Assembly: GCA_050246435.1 (NCBI GenBank) | Contig: JBFWWB010000156.1 | Location: forward strand, 1 to 5,292 | DNA: 5,292 nucleotides | Source: JAKFWI01 sp050246435 | GTDB lineage: Bacteria; Pseudomonadota; Alphaproteobacteria; Caulobacterales; Aquidulcibacteraceae | Direction of reading: 5' to 3' | Shown: one piece after another, positions 1 through 4,988 of the stretch | Position numbering within the stretch: position 1 is the first letter of the stretch | Layout: the number at the start of each line of letters is the position of its first letter | Made by a program: the position numbers and the translations under genes | Notes under the pieces: model-generated | Seen by the model: only the letters and a program-made list of their open reading frames with translations | Told to the model about the DNA's origin: nothing | Databases searched by the model: none

Positions 1-78
1 GCGATGATCGAAGAAGGGCTGGCGGTGGCGCCGCTGCCGCCGGAAATCACGCCCACCCCGCCACGGAAGGTGAACTAA
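1..78 (+). CDS. C-terminal end of a probable DUF1178 family protein (5' truncated by window)
   Basis: Frame 1 is open from the first base to a TAA at 76-78 and encodes 25 residues ending AMIEEGLAVAPLPPEI...PRKVN. Third codon positions are almost all G or C, as in the neighbouring genes, so this looks like real coding sequence. The tail resembles the C-terminus of DUF1178 proteins, small zinc-ribbon-like proteins of unknown function whose ends often read like 'EEG..VAPLP'. That match comes from memory of the family and only 25 residues are visible, so the identity is tentative. DUF1178 genes commonly lie beside ubiG in alphaproteobacteria, which supports the guess. The gene is convergent with ubiG and the two overlap by four bases (75-78), leaving no room for a terminator between them. 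Confidence 0.55.
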   Translation, partial: AMIEEGLAVAPLPPEITPTPPRKVN

Positions 79-842
79 TCCGCTTTCGCGGCGGTCATCA
101 GATAGTTGATGCGCGCGTCGCGGCCGAGCTTCCATTGCCCGGTGAACGGGTTGAACGTCATGCCCACGGGGCCGCGCACGGAAAGGCCGAGCAGCCCGTC
201 GAAGGCGCCGCGCAACTCATCCGGCGTGACGAGCTTGGCGTAATCGTGCGCGCCGGGCGGCAGCCAGCGCAGGATGCGCTCGGCGCCGACGAGCGCGAAG
301 GCGAACGCCTCCGGCGTGCGGTTGATCGTGGAGAGGAAAAGCAGCCCGCCTGGCTTAACCAGAGTGGCCGCGGCCACCGCGAAGGCGGCCAGATCGGCGA
401 CATGCTCGACGATCTCCAACGCGAGCACGATATCGGCCTGCGGTTCGCCGGCGGCGACCAGCGATTCCGGCAGGCCGACGCGATAATCAATGGCGCTGGC
501 GGCGCCGCGCGCGTGCGCGCGCGCGGCCTTGATCGCTTCTTCCGACGCATCGAGCCCGATCACCTGCGCGCCGAGGCGGGCCATCGGCTCCGTCACCAGG
601 CCGCCGCCGCAGCCGAGATCGATCACCTTCAATCCCTGGAAGGGGCGGCGCGCATCGACAGGCGCCAAGCTGAAATGGCGCAGCACCTCTTCGCGGATGA
701 ATTCCAACCGCGTGACATTCATGCGGTGCAGGGCGGCGAACTTTCCGTCCGGGCGCCACCATTGCTCGGCGATGGCGGCGAATTTCGCCACCTCCCGGCG
801 GTCGATGGTGGGGCTTCGCGAGCCGCTATCGACGAGGGTCAT
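75..842 (-). CDS. ubiG: Bifunctional 2-polyprenyl-6-hydroxyphenol methylase / 3-demethylubiquinol 3-O-methyltransferase UbiG
   Basis: A 255-residue class I SAM-dependent methyltransferase that carries out the two O-methylation steps of ubiquinone biosynthesis; family members associate with the inner membrane. Visible landmarks are the UbiG-type N-terminus with EVAKFAAIAEQWWRPDGKF (17-35) and LHRMNVTRLEFIR (38-50), SAM-binding motif I VIDLGCGGG (73-81), the acidic residue ending strand 2 in GLDAS (D98), LEIVEHV (142-148), and LLFLSTINRT (167-176). The C-terminal part has the family's HDYAKLVTPDEL (199-210) and NPFTGQW (231-237), and ends INYLMTAAKAD. The start is ATG at 842-840, because UbiG homologues begin roughly 15-20 residues before EVAKF. 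The frame stays open back to 1214, but that extension is arginine/proline-rich and would run into lysC. Upstream there is only a weak GGAT-type ribosome site. It is divergent from lysC and convergent with the gene ending at 78. Length is normal and no key motif is missing. Confidence 0.95.
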   Translation of the reverse strand: MTLVDSGSRSPTIDRREVAKFAAIAEQWWRPDGKFAALHRMNVTRLEFIREEVLRHFSLAPVDARRPFQGLKVIDLGCGGGLVTEPMARLGAQVIGLDASEEAIKAARAHARGAASAIDYRVGLPESLVAAGEPQADIVLALEIVEHVADLAAFAVAAATLVKPGGLLFLSTINRTPEAFAFALVGAERILRWLPPGAHDYAKLVTPDELRGAFDGLLGLSVRGPVGMTFNPFTGQWKLGRDARINYLMTAAKAD

Positions 843-1087
843 CCGGTTCGATCCAACGCAAACTGTCTCAAAACGGGGCGCCGGAAGCCAGCGCGCGCGC
901 CTGCGATCGGCGCCGGTAAACGCCGTCATAGCCAGCGACGCAAGAGCCGTGCTAGAGCGGGCCGGCCGGCCCCCGCCCGGGGGCTGCTTGCCGACCGAGA
1001 TTGACCGCGCCGCGCCGGGGCTGCATGGCCCTTGGCGACGCGGGCGTTTAGGCGGCCGTTGGCATCGAGGGAGCGGCGAAAGCGGCC
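843..1087. promoter_or_regulatory. Divergent ubiG/lysC intergenic region
   Basis: This 245-base spacer separates two divergent genes and must hold at least one promoter for each unless one is transcribed from inside the other. No strong sigma-70 box pair is visible. For lysC the best -35-like hexamer is TTGACC at 1001-1006, but 17 bases downstream there is only CATGGC. For ubiG, on the minus strand, TTGCGT is followed after 17 bases by TTTACC, also weak. A purine-rich GAGGGAG (1067-1073) lies 14 bases before the lysC ATG, farther than usual for a ribosome binding site. The clearest structure is the GC palindrome listed separately. I see no leader peptide enriched in lysine or threonine codons and no recognisable lysine riboswitch. 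Confidence 0.4.
959..984. repeat. GC palindrome overlapping a GC hairpin between ubiG and lysC
   Basis: Positions 959-972 read GGGCCGGCCGGCCC, a perfect 14-base palindrome. It overlaps a second inverted repeat in which GCCCCC (969-974) can pair with GGGGGC (979-984) around a four-base loop. The two structures share bases and so exclude each other in a single strand. No T-tract follows on either strand, so this is not a canonical terminator. It could be a protein-binding site, a chance product of very high GC content, or a structured 5' leader if lysC transcription starts upstream of it. Confidence 0.4.
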
Positions 1088-2356
1088 ATGAGCCGGTTGG
1101 TGATGAAATTCGGCGGCACCTCCGTCGGGGATGTCGAACGCATCCGGCGTGTGGCGCGGCTGGTGGCGGCCGAGCGCAAGGCTGGGCGCGGGTTGGCGGT
1201 CGTGGTGTCGGCAATGTCGGGCGAAACAGACAAGCTCGTGGGCCTCGCCCGCGCGGCGGGCGGGGATCTGGCCGACCGAGCCGCCGGCGACGCCGAAGCG
1301 CTGAAGTTCGACGACGAATACGATGTCGTCGTCTCCACCGGCGAACAAGTGACGACCGGGCTGCTGGCGCTGGCGCTGCGCCAGATGGGCGTGCCGGCGC
1401 GCTCCTGGCAGAATTGGCAGGTCCCGATCGTTTCGGACGCCGCGCATGGCAAGGCGCGCGTGGATTCCATCGCCGATGGCGCGCTGGGCCGCAGCATCGA
1501 CGAGGGCGAGGTGGCCGTGATTCCGGGCTTTCAGGGGATCACCGCGGGCGAGCGGATCACCACCTTGGGCCGCGGCGGTTCGGATACGAGCGCGGTGGCG
1601 GTGGCGGCGGCGCTGAAAGCGGAGCGCTGCGACATCTACACCGACGTGGATGGCGTCTACACGACCGATCCGCGGATCGTGGCGAAGGCCCGCCGGTTGG
1701 AGAAAATCTCCTACGAGGAAATGCTGGAGATGGCCTCGCTCGGGGCCAAGGTGCTGCAGACGCGCTCGGTGGAGCTGGCGATGGCGCAGCGTGTGCCGGT
1801 GCGGGTGCTGTCGAGTTTCGTGGAGCCGGGCGCGGACAATCCCGGCACGCTGGTTTGCGATGAGGACGAGATCGTGGAGAAGCAGATCGTTTCGGGCGTC
1901 GCCTACAGCCGCGACGAGGCGAAGATCACGCTGTTGGGCGTCGAAGATCATCCCGGGGTTGCGGCCGAAATCTTCGGCCGGCTGGCGGATGCGGGCGTCA
2001 ATGTCGACATGATCGTGCAAAGCGAGGCGCGCCGCGCCGGCCGGCAGAACATCCTGTTCACCGCGCCCGACCGCGAAGCCGCCCGCGCGCAGGACGTGTT
2101 GGCCGCTGGCCGCGACGCGATCGGCTACGAGGATATCCATGTCCGCCGTGACGTGGCGAAGGTTTCGGTGATCGGCGTCGGCATGCGCAGCCATGTCGGC
2201 GTGGCGCGGACGATGTTCCAGGCGCTCGCCGCCAAGGGCATCAATATCGAGGCGATCTCCACTTCGGAGATCAAGATCAGCGTGCTGATCGACGCCCAAT
2301 ACACCGAGCTTGCGGTGCGCGCGCTGCACACCGCCTACGGCCTGGACGCGGCCTGA
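1088..2356 (+). CDS. lysC: Aspartate kinase LysC (aspartokinase with two ACT domains)
   Basis: Phosphorylates L-aspartate to 4-phospho-aspartate, the committed step towards lysine, threonine, methionine and diaminopimelate. The 422-residue length matches the monofunctional aspartokinases of the Corynebacterium/Pseudomonas type. The N-terminal kinase domain (about 1-245) shows KFGGTSV (7-13), STGEQV (83-88), GRGGSDTSA (161-169), CDIYTDVDGVYTTDPR (181-196) and EMASLGAKVLQTRSVELA (214-231). A first ACT region (about 275-345) contains VNVDMIVQ, and a second (about 356-419) contains INIEAISTSEIKISVLI. In this family the ACT domains bind feedback inhibitors, usually lysine and/or threonine. No homoserine dehydrogenase domain is fused. 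The ATG at 1088 places KFGGTSV at the usual distance from the N-terminus. A GTG at codon 263 with a good Shine-Dalgarno sequence may also start a separate regulatory subunit (listed separately). ptsP follows on the same strand after 265 bases. Confidence 0.97.
   Translation: MSRLVMKFGGTSVGDVERIRRVARLVAAERKAGRGLAVVVSAMSGETDKLVGLARAAGGDLADRAAGDAEALKFDDEYDVVVSTGEQVTTGLLALALRQMGVPARSWQNWQVPIVSDAAHGKARVDSIADGALGRSIDEGEVAVIPGFQGITAGERITTLGRGGSDTSAVAVAAALKAERCDIYTDVDGVYTTDPRIVAKARRLEKISYEEMLEMASLGAKVLQTRSVELAMAQRVPVRVLSSFVEPGADNPGTLVCDEDEIVEKQIVSGVAYSRDEAKITLLGVEDHPGVAAEIFGRLADAGVNVDMIVQSEARRAGRQNILFTAPDREAARAQDVLAAGRDAIGYEDIHVRRDVAKVSVIGVGMRSHVGVARTMFQALAAKGINIEAISTSEIKISVLIDAQYTELAVRALHTAYGLDAA
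1862..1876 (+). promoter_or_regulatory. Candidate internal translation start for a LysC beta subunit
   Basis: Inside lysC, GAGGA at 1862-1866 is a good Shine-Dalgarno match and is followed after seven bases by an in-frame GTG at 1874-1876 (codon 263, valine in the full-length protein). A product starting there would have 160 residues and consist of both ACT domains. In alpha2beta2 aspartokinases such as those of Corynebacterium glutamicum and Bacillus subtilis, the beta subunit is made from an internal start in the same frame. The sequence after this GTG, VEKQIVSGVAYSRDEAK, aligns by eye with the start of the C. glutamicum beta subunit. The spacing and position are seen directly; use as a start is inference. 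Confidence 0.4.
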
Positions 2357-2377
2357 TGCGGCGGCGTGCGGCATGGC

Positions 2378-2409
2378 GGCCGGCCTGCACGGGGCCGCAC
2401 GGGCCGGCC
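2378..2409. repeat. Inverted repeat of GGCCGGCC after lysC
   Basis: Two copies of the self-complementary octamer GGCCGGCC (2378-2385 and 2402-2409) lie 16 bases apart, starting about 20 bases after the lysC stop. They can pair into an 8-bp all-GC hairpin. The same octamer occurs in the ubiG-lysC palindrome. No T-run follows, so factor-independent termination is unlikely. High GC content makes such octamers common, so functional meaning is uncertain. Confidence 0.3.
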
Positions 2410-2461
2410 AGGGAATGATCGCCGCCAGCGATGCCGTTTCCCGCCCCCACCCCGTCAAGCG

Positions 2462-2486
2462 CCCCCTCCCTGAAAAGGAGAGGGGG
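2462..2486. repeat. REP-like extragenic hairpin in the lysC-ptsP spacer
   Basis: CCCCCTC (2462-2468) plus CC (2469-2470) pairs with GG (2477-2478) and GAGGGGG (2480-2486), leaving one bulged A at 2479 and the loop TGAAAA (2471-2476). This gives a nine-pair, strongly GC stem in the noncoding spacer. Palindromes built as C-rich arm, TGAAAA-type loop and G-rich arm resemble short dispersed intergenic repeats of GC-rich proteobacterial genomes. That comparison is from memory, and only one copy is present here. No T-tract follows (next bases TCTGCG), so it is a poor intrinsic terminator, though it could slow 3' decay of lysC mRNA. Confidence 0.5.
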
Positions 2487-2550
2487 TCTGCGCTTCTGGA
2501 ATAGGCGAAACCCGCTTTTCCAACGCTTCGCCGCGCCGCGCGGTGAGGCG

Positions 2551-2625
2551 ATGAAAGCCGTGCGGCGTCTGGCCGGCATGGGGCTGAACCGCGCATTCCG
2601 GCGCGCGACGGGAGCAGGCCGGTGA
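2551..2625 (+). CDS. Possible basic 24-residue mini-ORF coupled to ptsP
   Basis: From ATG 2551 the frame reads MKAVRRLAG...RRATGAGR and stops with TGA at 2623-2625. The product would be very basic, with seven Lys/Arg and no acidic residue among 24. The stop interlocks with the ptsP start in the sequence GTGA (2622-2625), the classic geometry of translational coupling. GGTGAGG (2542-2548) lies just upstream, but its core is only about two bases from the ATG, closer than ideal. I recognise no family. The frame is open farther upstream, but that part crosses the REP-like hairpin and looks noncoding. It may be a leader peptide, a coincidental open frame in GC-rich DNA, or the remnant of a longer gene; coincidence is the most likely. 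Confidence 0.2.
   Translation: MKAVRRLAGMGLNRAFRRATGAGR
2610..2614 (+). promoter_or_regulatory. Ribosome binding site deciding the ptsP GTG start
   Basis: GGGAG ends seven bases before the GTG at 2622. The ptsP frame upstream is closed by TGA at 2544-2546, and no ATG or GTG occurs in frame between that stop and 2622. This site and GTG therefore fix the start, and the protein then begins in register with PtsP homologues. Confidence 0.65.
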
Positions 2626-4895
2626 GCGGGGCCGCGCCCGTCGCGCCCGCGGGCTCCCGCGTGCTGCTGCGGCGGCTGCGGGAGATCTGGAGCGAAGCCG
2701 CCTCCGCGCAGGACCGGCTCGGCCGCCTGGTCACCATGATCGGCTCGACGATGGTGGCGGACGTCTGCTCCATCTATCTGCGCCGGGGCGAGGCGAACGA
2801 ATTGTTCGCCTCCGAGGGCCTCAAGAAGGACGCGGTGCACCGCACGCGGCTGAAGCCGGACGAGGGCCTCGTCGGCCTCGTGGCGGAGACGGGCGCGCCG
2901 CTCAACATTTCGGACGCGCCGCACCATCCGCGCTTCGCCTACCGCCCGGAGACGGGCGAAGACCCGTTCATGTCGTTCCTGGGCGTGCCGATCGTGCGGT
3001 CGGACCGGGTGTTCGGCGTGCTGGTCGTTCAGAACCGGGTGGCCAAGACTTACACGGAAGACGAGGTCGAGGCGCTGCAGACCATCGCCATGGTGCTGGC
3101 GGAAATGGTCGCCGCCGGCAATTTCGGCGCGATCACCGGCCTGCAGGAAATCGAAATCAAGCCGTCGCGGCCGGAACGTGTGGCCGGGCGCCCCTTCTCG
3201 GAAGGCCTGGCGATCGGCACCGCTGTGCTGCACGAGCCGCACGCCCCGCTGGGCCGGCTGCTGGCGGACGATCCCGCCCGCGAGCAGGTGCGGCTGGAGG
3301 CGGCGCTCACGCATGTGCGCAGCGCCCTCAACACCATCGGCGACGGTGAGCAGGCGCGGCTTTCCGGCGTCTCGCGCGACGTGCTGGAGACCTTCCGCCT
3401 GCTGGCGGAAGACCGCAGCTGGGAAAACCGCCTCAAGGATCACATCCGCGCCGGCCTCTCGGCGGAGGCGGCGGTGGAGCGCGCCCGCCAGGATCACCGC
3501 GCCCGCTTCCAGGCGACGCGCGATCCTTATCTGCGCGACCGCCTGCACGACCTGGAAGACCTGGACAACCGCGTGCTGCGGGCGCTGACGCAAACCGGCG
3601 ATCCAGGCGATCGCCGGCTGCCGCCGGACGCGATCCTGCTGGCGCGCGATCTGGGGCCGGCGGAGCTTTTGGAATACGCCGCAGGCAGCCTTATGGCGGT
3701 TGCGCTGGAGGAGGGCGGGCCTTCCTCGCATGCGGTGATCGTGGCGCGCGCGTTGGGCATCCCGATGGTCGGCCGCGCGCAGGGCCTGTTGCCGAAGGTG
3801 GAGCAGGGCGACCGCATCATCGTAGACGGGGAGATCGGCGAGGTCGTCGTCCGCCCGATGGCGGAGGTCGTGCGGGCCTACGAGCAACGCATGGCGCTGC
3901 GTTCGGCCCGGGCGGAGGAATTCGCCCGCCTGCGCGATCAGCCGGCGGTGACGAAGGACGGCCGGCGCGTGACCCTGCTGCTGAACGCCGGCCTGGCGCT
4001 CGACGCGCAGCATATGGGCGAAGCGGGCGCGGAAGGCGTGGGCCTATTCCGCACCGAGTTCCAGTTCATGATCGCCGAGACGCTGCCGCGCCTTGGCGCG
4101 CAGACGCAACTCTACAGCGACGTGCTGGATGCGGCCGGCGAGCGGCCGGTGACGTTCCGCACGCTCGATCTCGGCGGCGACAAGGTGCTGCCGTACGTGA
4201 CCACCACCGAGCGGGAGGAGAATCCCGCTTTGGGCTGGCGGGCGCTGCGCATCGGCCTCGATCGGCCCGGCCTGCTGCGCTACCAGTTGCGGGCGCTGGT
4301 GCAGGCGGGGGAAGGGCGAGCCCTGCGCGTGATGTTCCCGCTGGTGACGACGCCAGAGGAATTCGAAGCCGCCCGCGCCCTGCTGGACCGTGAGCTCGAA
4401 TGGGCGCGGCGCAAGGGCAAGGCGGGACCGTCTTCGTTAAAGGTCGGCGCAATGATCGAGGCGCCGTCGCTGGCGTTCGGCCTGGACGGCTTGAAGGGCC
4501 GCGCGGATTTCCTGTCGCTCGGCACCAACGACATGTTCCAGTATTTCTTCGCCGCCGACCGCGGCAACCCGCGCGTCGCCGACCGGTACGACATCCTCAA
4601 CGCTCCGGCGCTGCGTTTCCTCAAGCAAACGCGCGAGGCCGCTGAAAGCGCAGGCTTTCCGCTGTCGATTTGCGGCGAAGCCGCGGGCCGGCCGCTGGAG
4701 GCGATGACGCTCGCGGCGCTGGGATTCACCGTGTTGTCGATGCCGGCTTCCGGCATCGGCCCGGTGAAGCGGATGCTCCGCTCGCTCGATGCGGCGCAAG
4801 CCGCCGCCTTCCTCGAGGTGCGTTTGAGGCACAGCGCAGGCCCGCTGCGCGCAGAGCTCTTAACCTTTGCGCAAGACCAAGGCGTGATGCTCTGA
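2622..4895 (+). CDS. ptsP: Phosphoenolpyruvate-protein phosphotransferase PtsP (Enzyme I-Ntr)
   Basis: First enzyme of the nitrogen phosphotransferase system. It autophosphorylates on histidine with phosphoenolpyruvate and passes the phosphate to NPr (ptsO) and then EIIA-Ntr (ptsN), a regulatory relay that transports no sugar. The 757-residue length matches E. coli PtsP (about 750). Domains in order: an N-terminal GAF sensor (about 20-165, with EGLVGLVAETGAPLNISDAP and FLGVPIVRSDRVFGVLVVQN); the EI N-terminal region with its helical NPr-binding part (about 188-325); the swivelling phosphohistidine domain with GGPSSHAVIVAR, active H370; and the C-terminal PEP-binding barrel (about 445-740). 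The barrel shows EGVGLFRTEF (471-480), TFRTLDLGGDK (511-521), LSLGTNDMFQY (631-641) and SICGEAAG with catalytic C684. All expected catalytic residues are present, so it should be active. The GAF domain in this family is linked to glutamine/2-oxoglutarate sensing. Start is GTG. It lies downstream of lysC and ends before a terminator-like hairpin. Confidence 0.97.
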   Translation: MSGAAPVAPAGSRVLLRRLREIWSEAASAQDRLGRLVTMIGSTMVADVCSIYLRRGEANELFASEGLKKDAVHRTRLKPDEGLVGLVAETGAPLNISDAPHHPRFAYRPETGEDPFMSFLGVPIVRSDRVFGVLVVQNRVAKTYTEDEVEALQTIAMVLAEMVAAGNFGAITGLQEIEIKPSRPERVAGRPFSEGLAIGTAVLHEPHAPLGRLLADDPAREQVRLEAALTHVRSALNTIGDGEQARLSGVSRDVLETFRLLAEDRSWENRLKDHIRAGLSAEAAVERARQDHRARFQATRDPYLRDRLHDLEDLDNRVLRALTQTGDPGDRRLPPDAILLARDLGPAELLEYAAGSLMAVALEEGGPSSHAVIVARALGIPMVGRAQGLLPKVEQGDRIIVDGEIGEVVVRPMAEVVRAYEQRMALRSARAEEFARLRDQPAVTKDGRRVTLLLNAGLALDAQHMGEAGAEGVGLFRTEFQFMIAETLPRLGAQTQLYSDVLDAAGERPVTFRTLDLGGDKVLPYVTTTEREENPALGWRALRIGLDRPGLLRYQLRALVQAGEGRALRVMFPLVTTPEEFEAARALLDRELEWARRKGKAGPSSLKVGAMIEAPSLAFGLDGLKGRADFLSLGTNDMFQYFFAADRGNPRVADRYDILNAPALRFLKQTREAAESAGFPLSICGEAAGRPLEAMTLAALGFTVLSMPASGIGPVKRMLRSLDAAQAAAFLEVRLRHSAGPLRAELLTFAQDQGVML

Positions 4896-4899
4896 CTCG

Positions 4900-4930
4900 T
4901 TGTGCCCGCCGGCGACGGCGGATACATAAT
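4900..4930 (+). promoter_or_regulatory. Weak candidate promoter for the RodZ-like gene
   Basis: CATAAT (4925-4930) matches five of six bases of the -10 consensus and lies in an AT-rich island within GC-rich DNA. TTGTGC (4900-4905) is a plausible -35, but with a long 19-base spacer. Transcription would start near 4937, inside the 5' arm of the terminator hairpin, so transcripts from this promoter could not form that hairpin. The AT-rich island may instead exist simply because of the terminator. Confidence 0.25.
4906..4921 (+). other. Stable hairpin with GCGA tetraloop just after ptsP
   Basis: CCGCCG (4906-4911) pairs perfectly with CGGCGG (4916-4921) around GCGA (4912-4915), a GNRA-class tetraloop. 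The stem begins 10 bases after the ptsP stop. No T-run follows directly, so on its own it is better read as an mRNA 3'-end stabilising or pausing structure than a terminator. Confidence 0.45.
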
Positions 4931-4935
4931 TTCGG

Positions 4936-4955
4936 CGCAATAATTGCGTTTTTTT
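4936..4955 (+). terminator. Intrinsic terminator after ptsP
   Basis: CGCAA (4936-4940) pairs with TTGCG (4944-4948) around TAA, immediately followed by seven T residues (4949-4955). The stem is short (five pairs), but the uninterrupted T-tract is striking in such GC-rich sequence and lies 40 bases after the ptsP stop. It probably ends the ptsP, or lysC-ptsP, transcript at least partly. The next gene starts only 33 bases beyond the T-tract, so complete termination would require its promoter to overlap this element. Confidence 0.6.
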
Positions 4956-4973
4956 CTGGCGGCGGAAAAAAAC
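4948..4973. repeat. T-tract/A-tract inverted repeat overlapping the terminator
   Basis: GTTTTTTTC (4948-4956) and GAAAAAAAC (4965-4973) form a perfect 9-base inverted repeat around the eight-base loop TGGCGGCG. The left arm is the terminator's own T-tract, so the two structures compete for the same bases. The A-tract lies 15 bases upstream of the RodZ-like start codon. In the reverse direction the A-tract would read as a T-tract, but no GC stem precedes it there, so it does not look like a bidirectional terminator. Confidence 0.5.
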
Positions 4974-4988
4974 TTGCGGGCGTTGAGA

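Noticed and set aside
506..523. 18-base alternating CG/TG tract with Z-DNA potential inside ubiG
   Set aside because: It encodes the ordinary Ala/Arg/His helix segment after motif I (near residues 107-113 of UbiG) and is explained by codon choice in GC-rich DNA. Nothing suggests a separate role.
1001..1029. TTGACC as the -35 box of a lysC promoter
   Set aside because: The hexamer is good, but the -10 position at 17 bases spacing is CATGGC, a poor match, and no better option lies within 16-18 bases. Not strong enough to call a promoter.
1025..1051. Tiny ORF MALGDAGV upstream of lysC as an attenuator leader peptide
   Set aside because: It contains no lysine, threonine or methionine codons, has no convincing ribosome site, and no terminator/antiterminator pair follows it.
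843..1214. N-terminal extension of ubiG on the minus strand back to an ATG at 1214
   Set aside because: The extra 124 residues are Arg/Pro/Ala-rich low-complexity sequence without the UbiG pattern, and they would overlap the start of lysC. Homologues begin shortly before EVAKF, matching the ATG at 842.
135..1863. Plus-strand open frames across ubiG and the start of lysC (135-1004 and 490-1863)
   Set aside because: They run antisense to ubiG or out of frame with lysC, have skewed Arg/Gly-rich composition and show no domain. They are by-products of third-position GC bias.
636..2356. Whether LysC is fused to homoserine dehydrogenase or another domain
   Set aside because: The frame ends with TGA at 2354-2356, directly after the second ACT domain, and no further domain follows.
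2503..2519. Weak hairpin followed by TTTT as a lysC terminator
   Set aside because: The stem is five pairs including a G-T pair, followed by only four Ts and then CC. This is too weak to call.
2431..2550. Longer 64-codon version of the mini-ORF upstream of ptsP, starting at ATG 2431
   Set aside because: The added part crosses the REP-like hairpin and reads as low-complexity Pro/Arg sequence with no Shine-Dalgarno. Only the short 2551 version has any positional argument.
926..2773. Long open frame antisense to lysC (615 codons) and a similar 578-codon frame antisense to ptsP (2277-4013)
   Set aside because: Both are rich in His, Arg and Ala in the pattern expected for the opposite strand of GC-rich genes. 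They show no recognisable domain and lie opposite clearly conserved enzymes.
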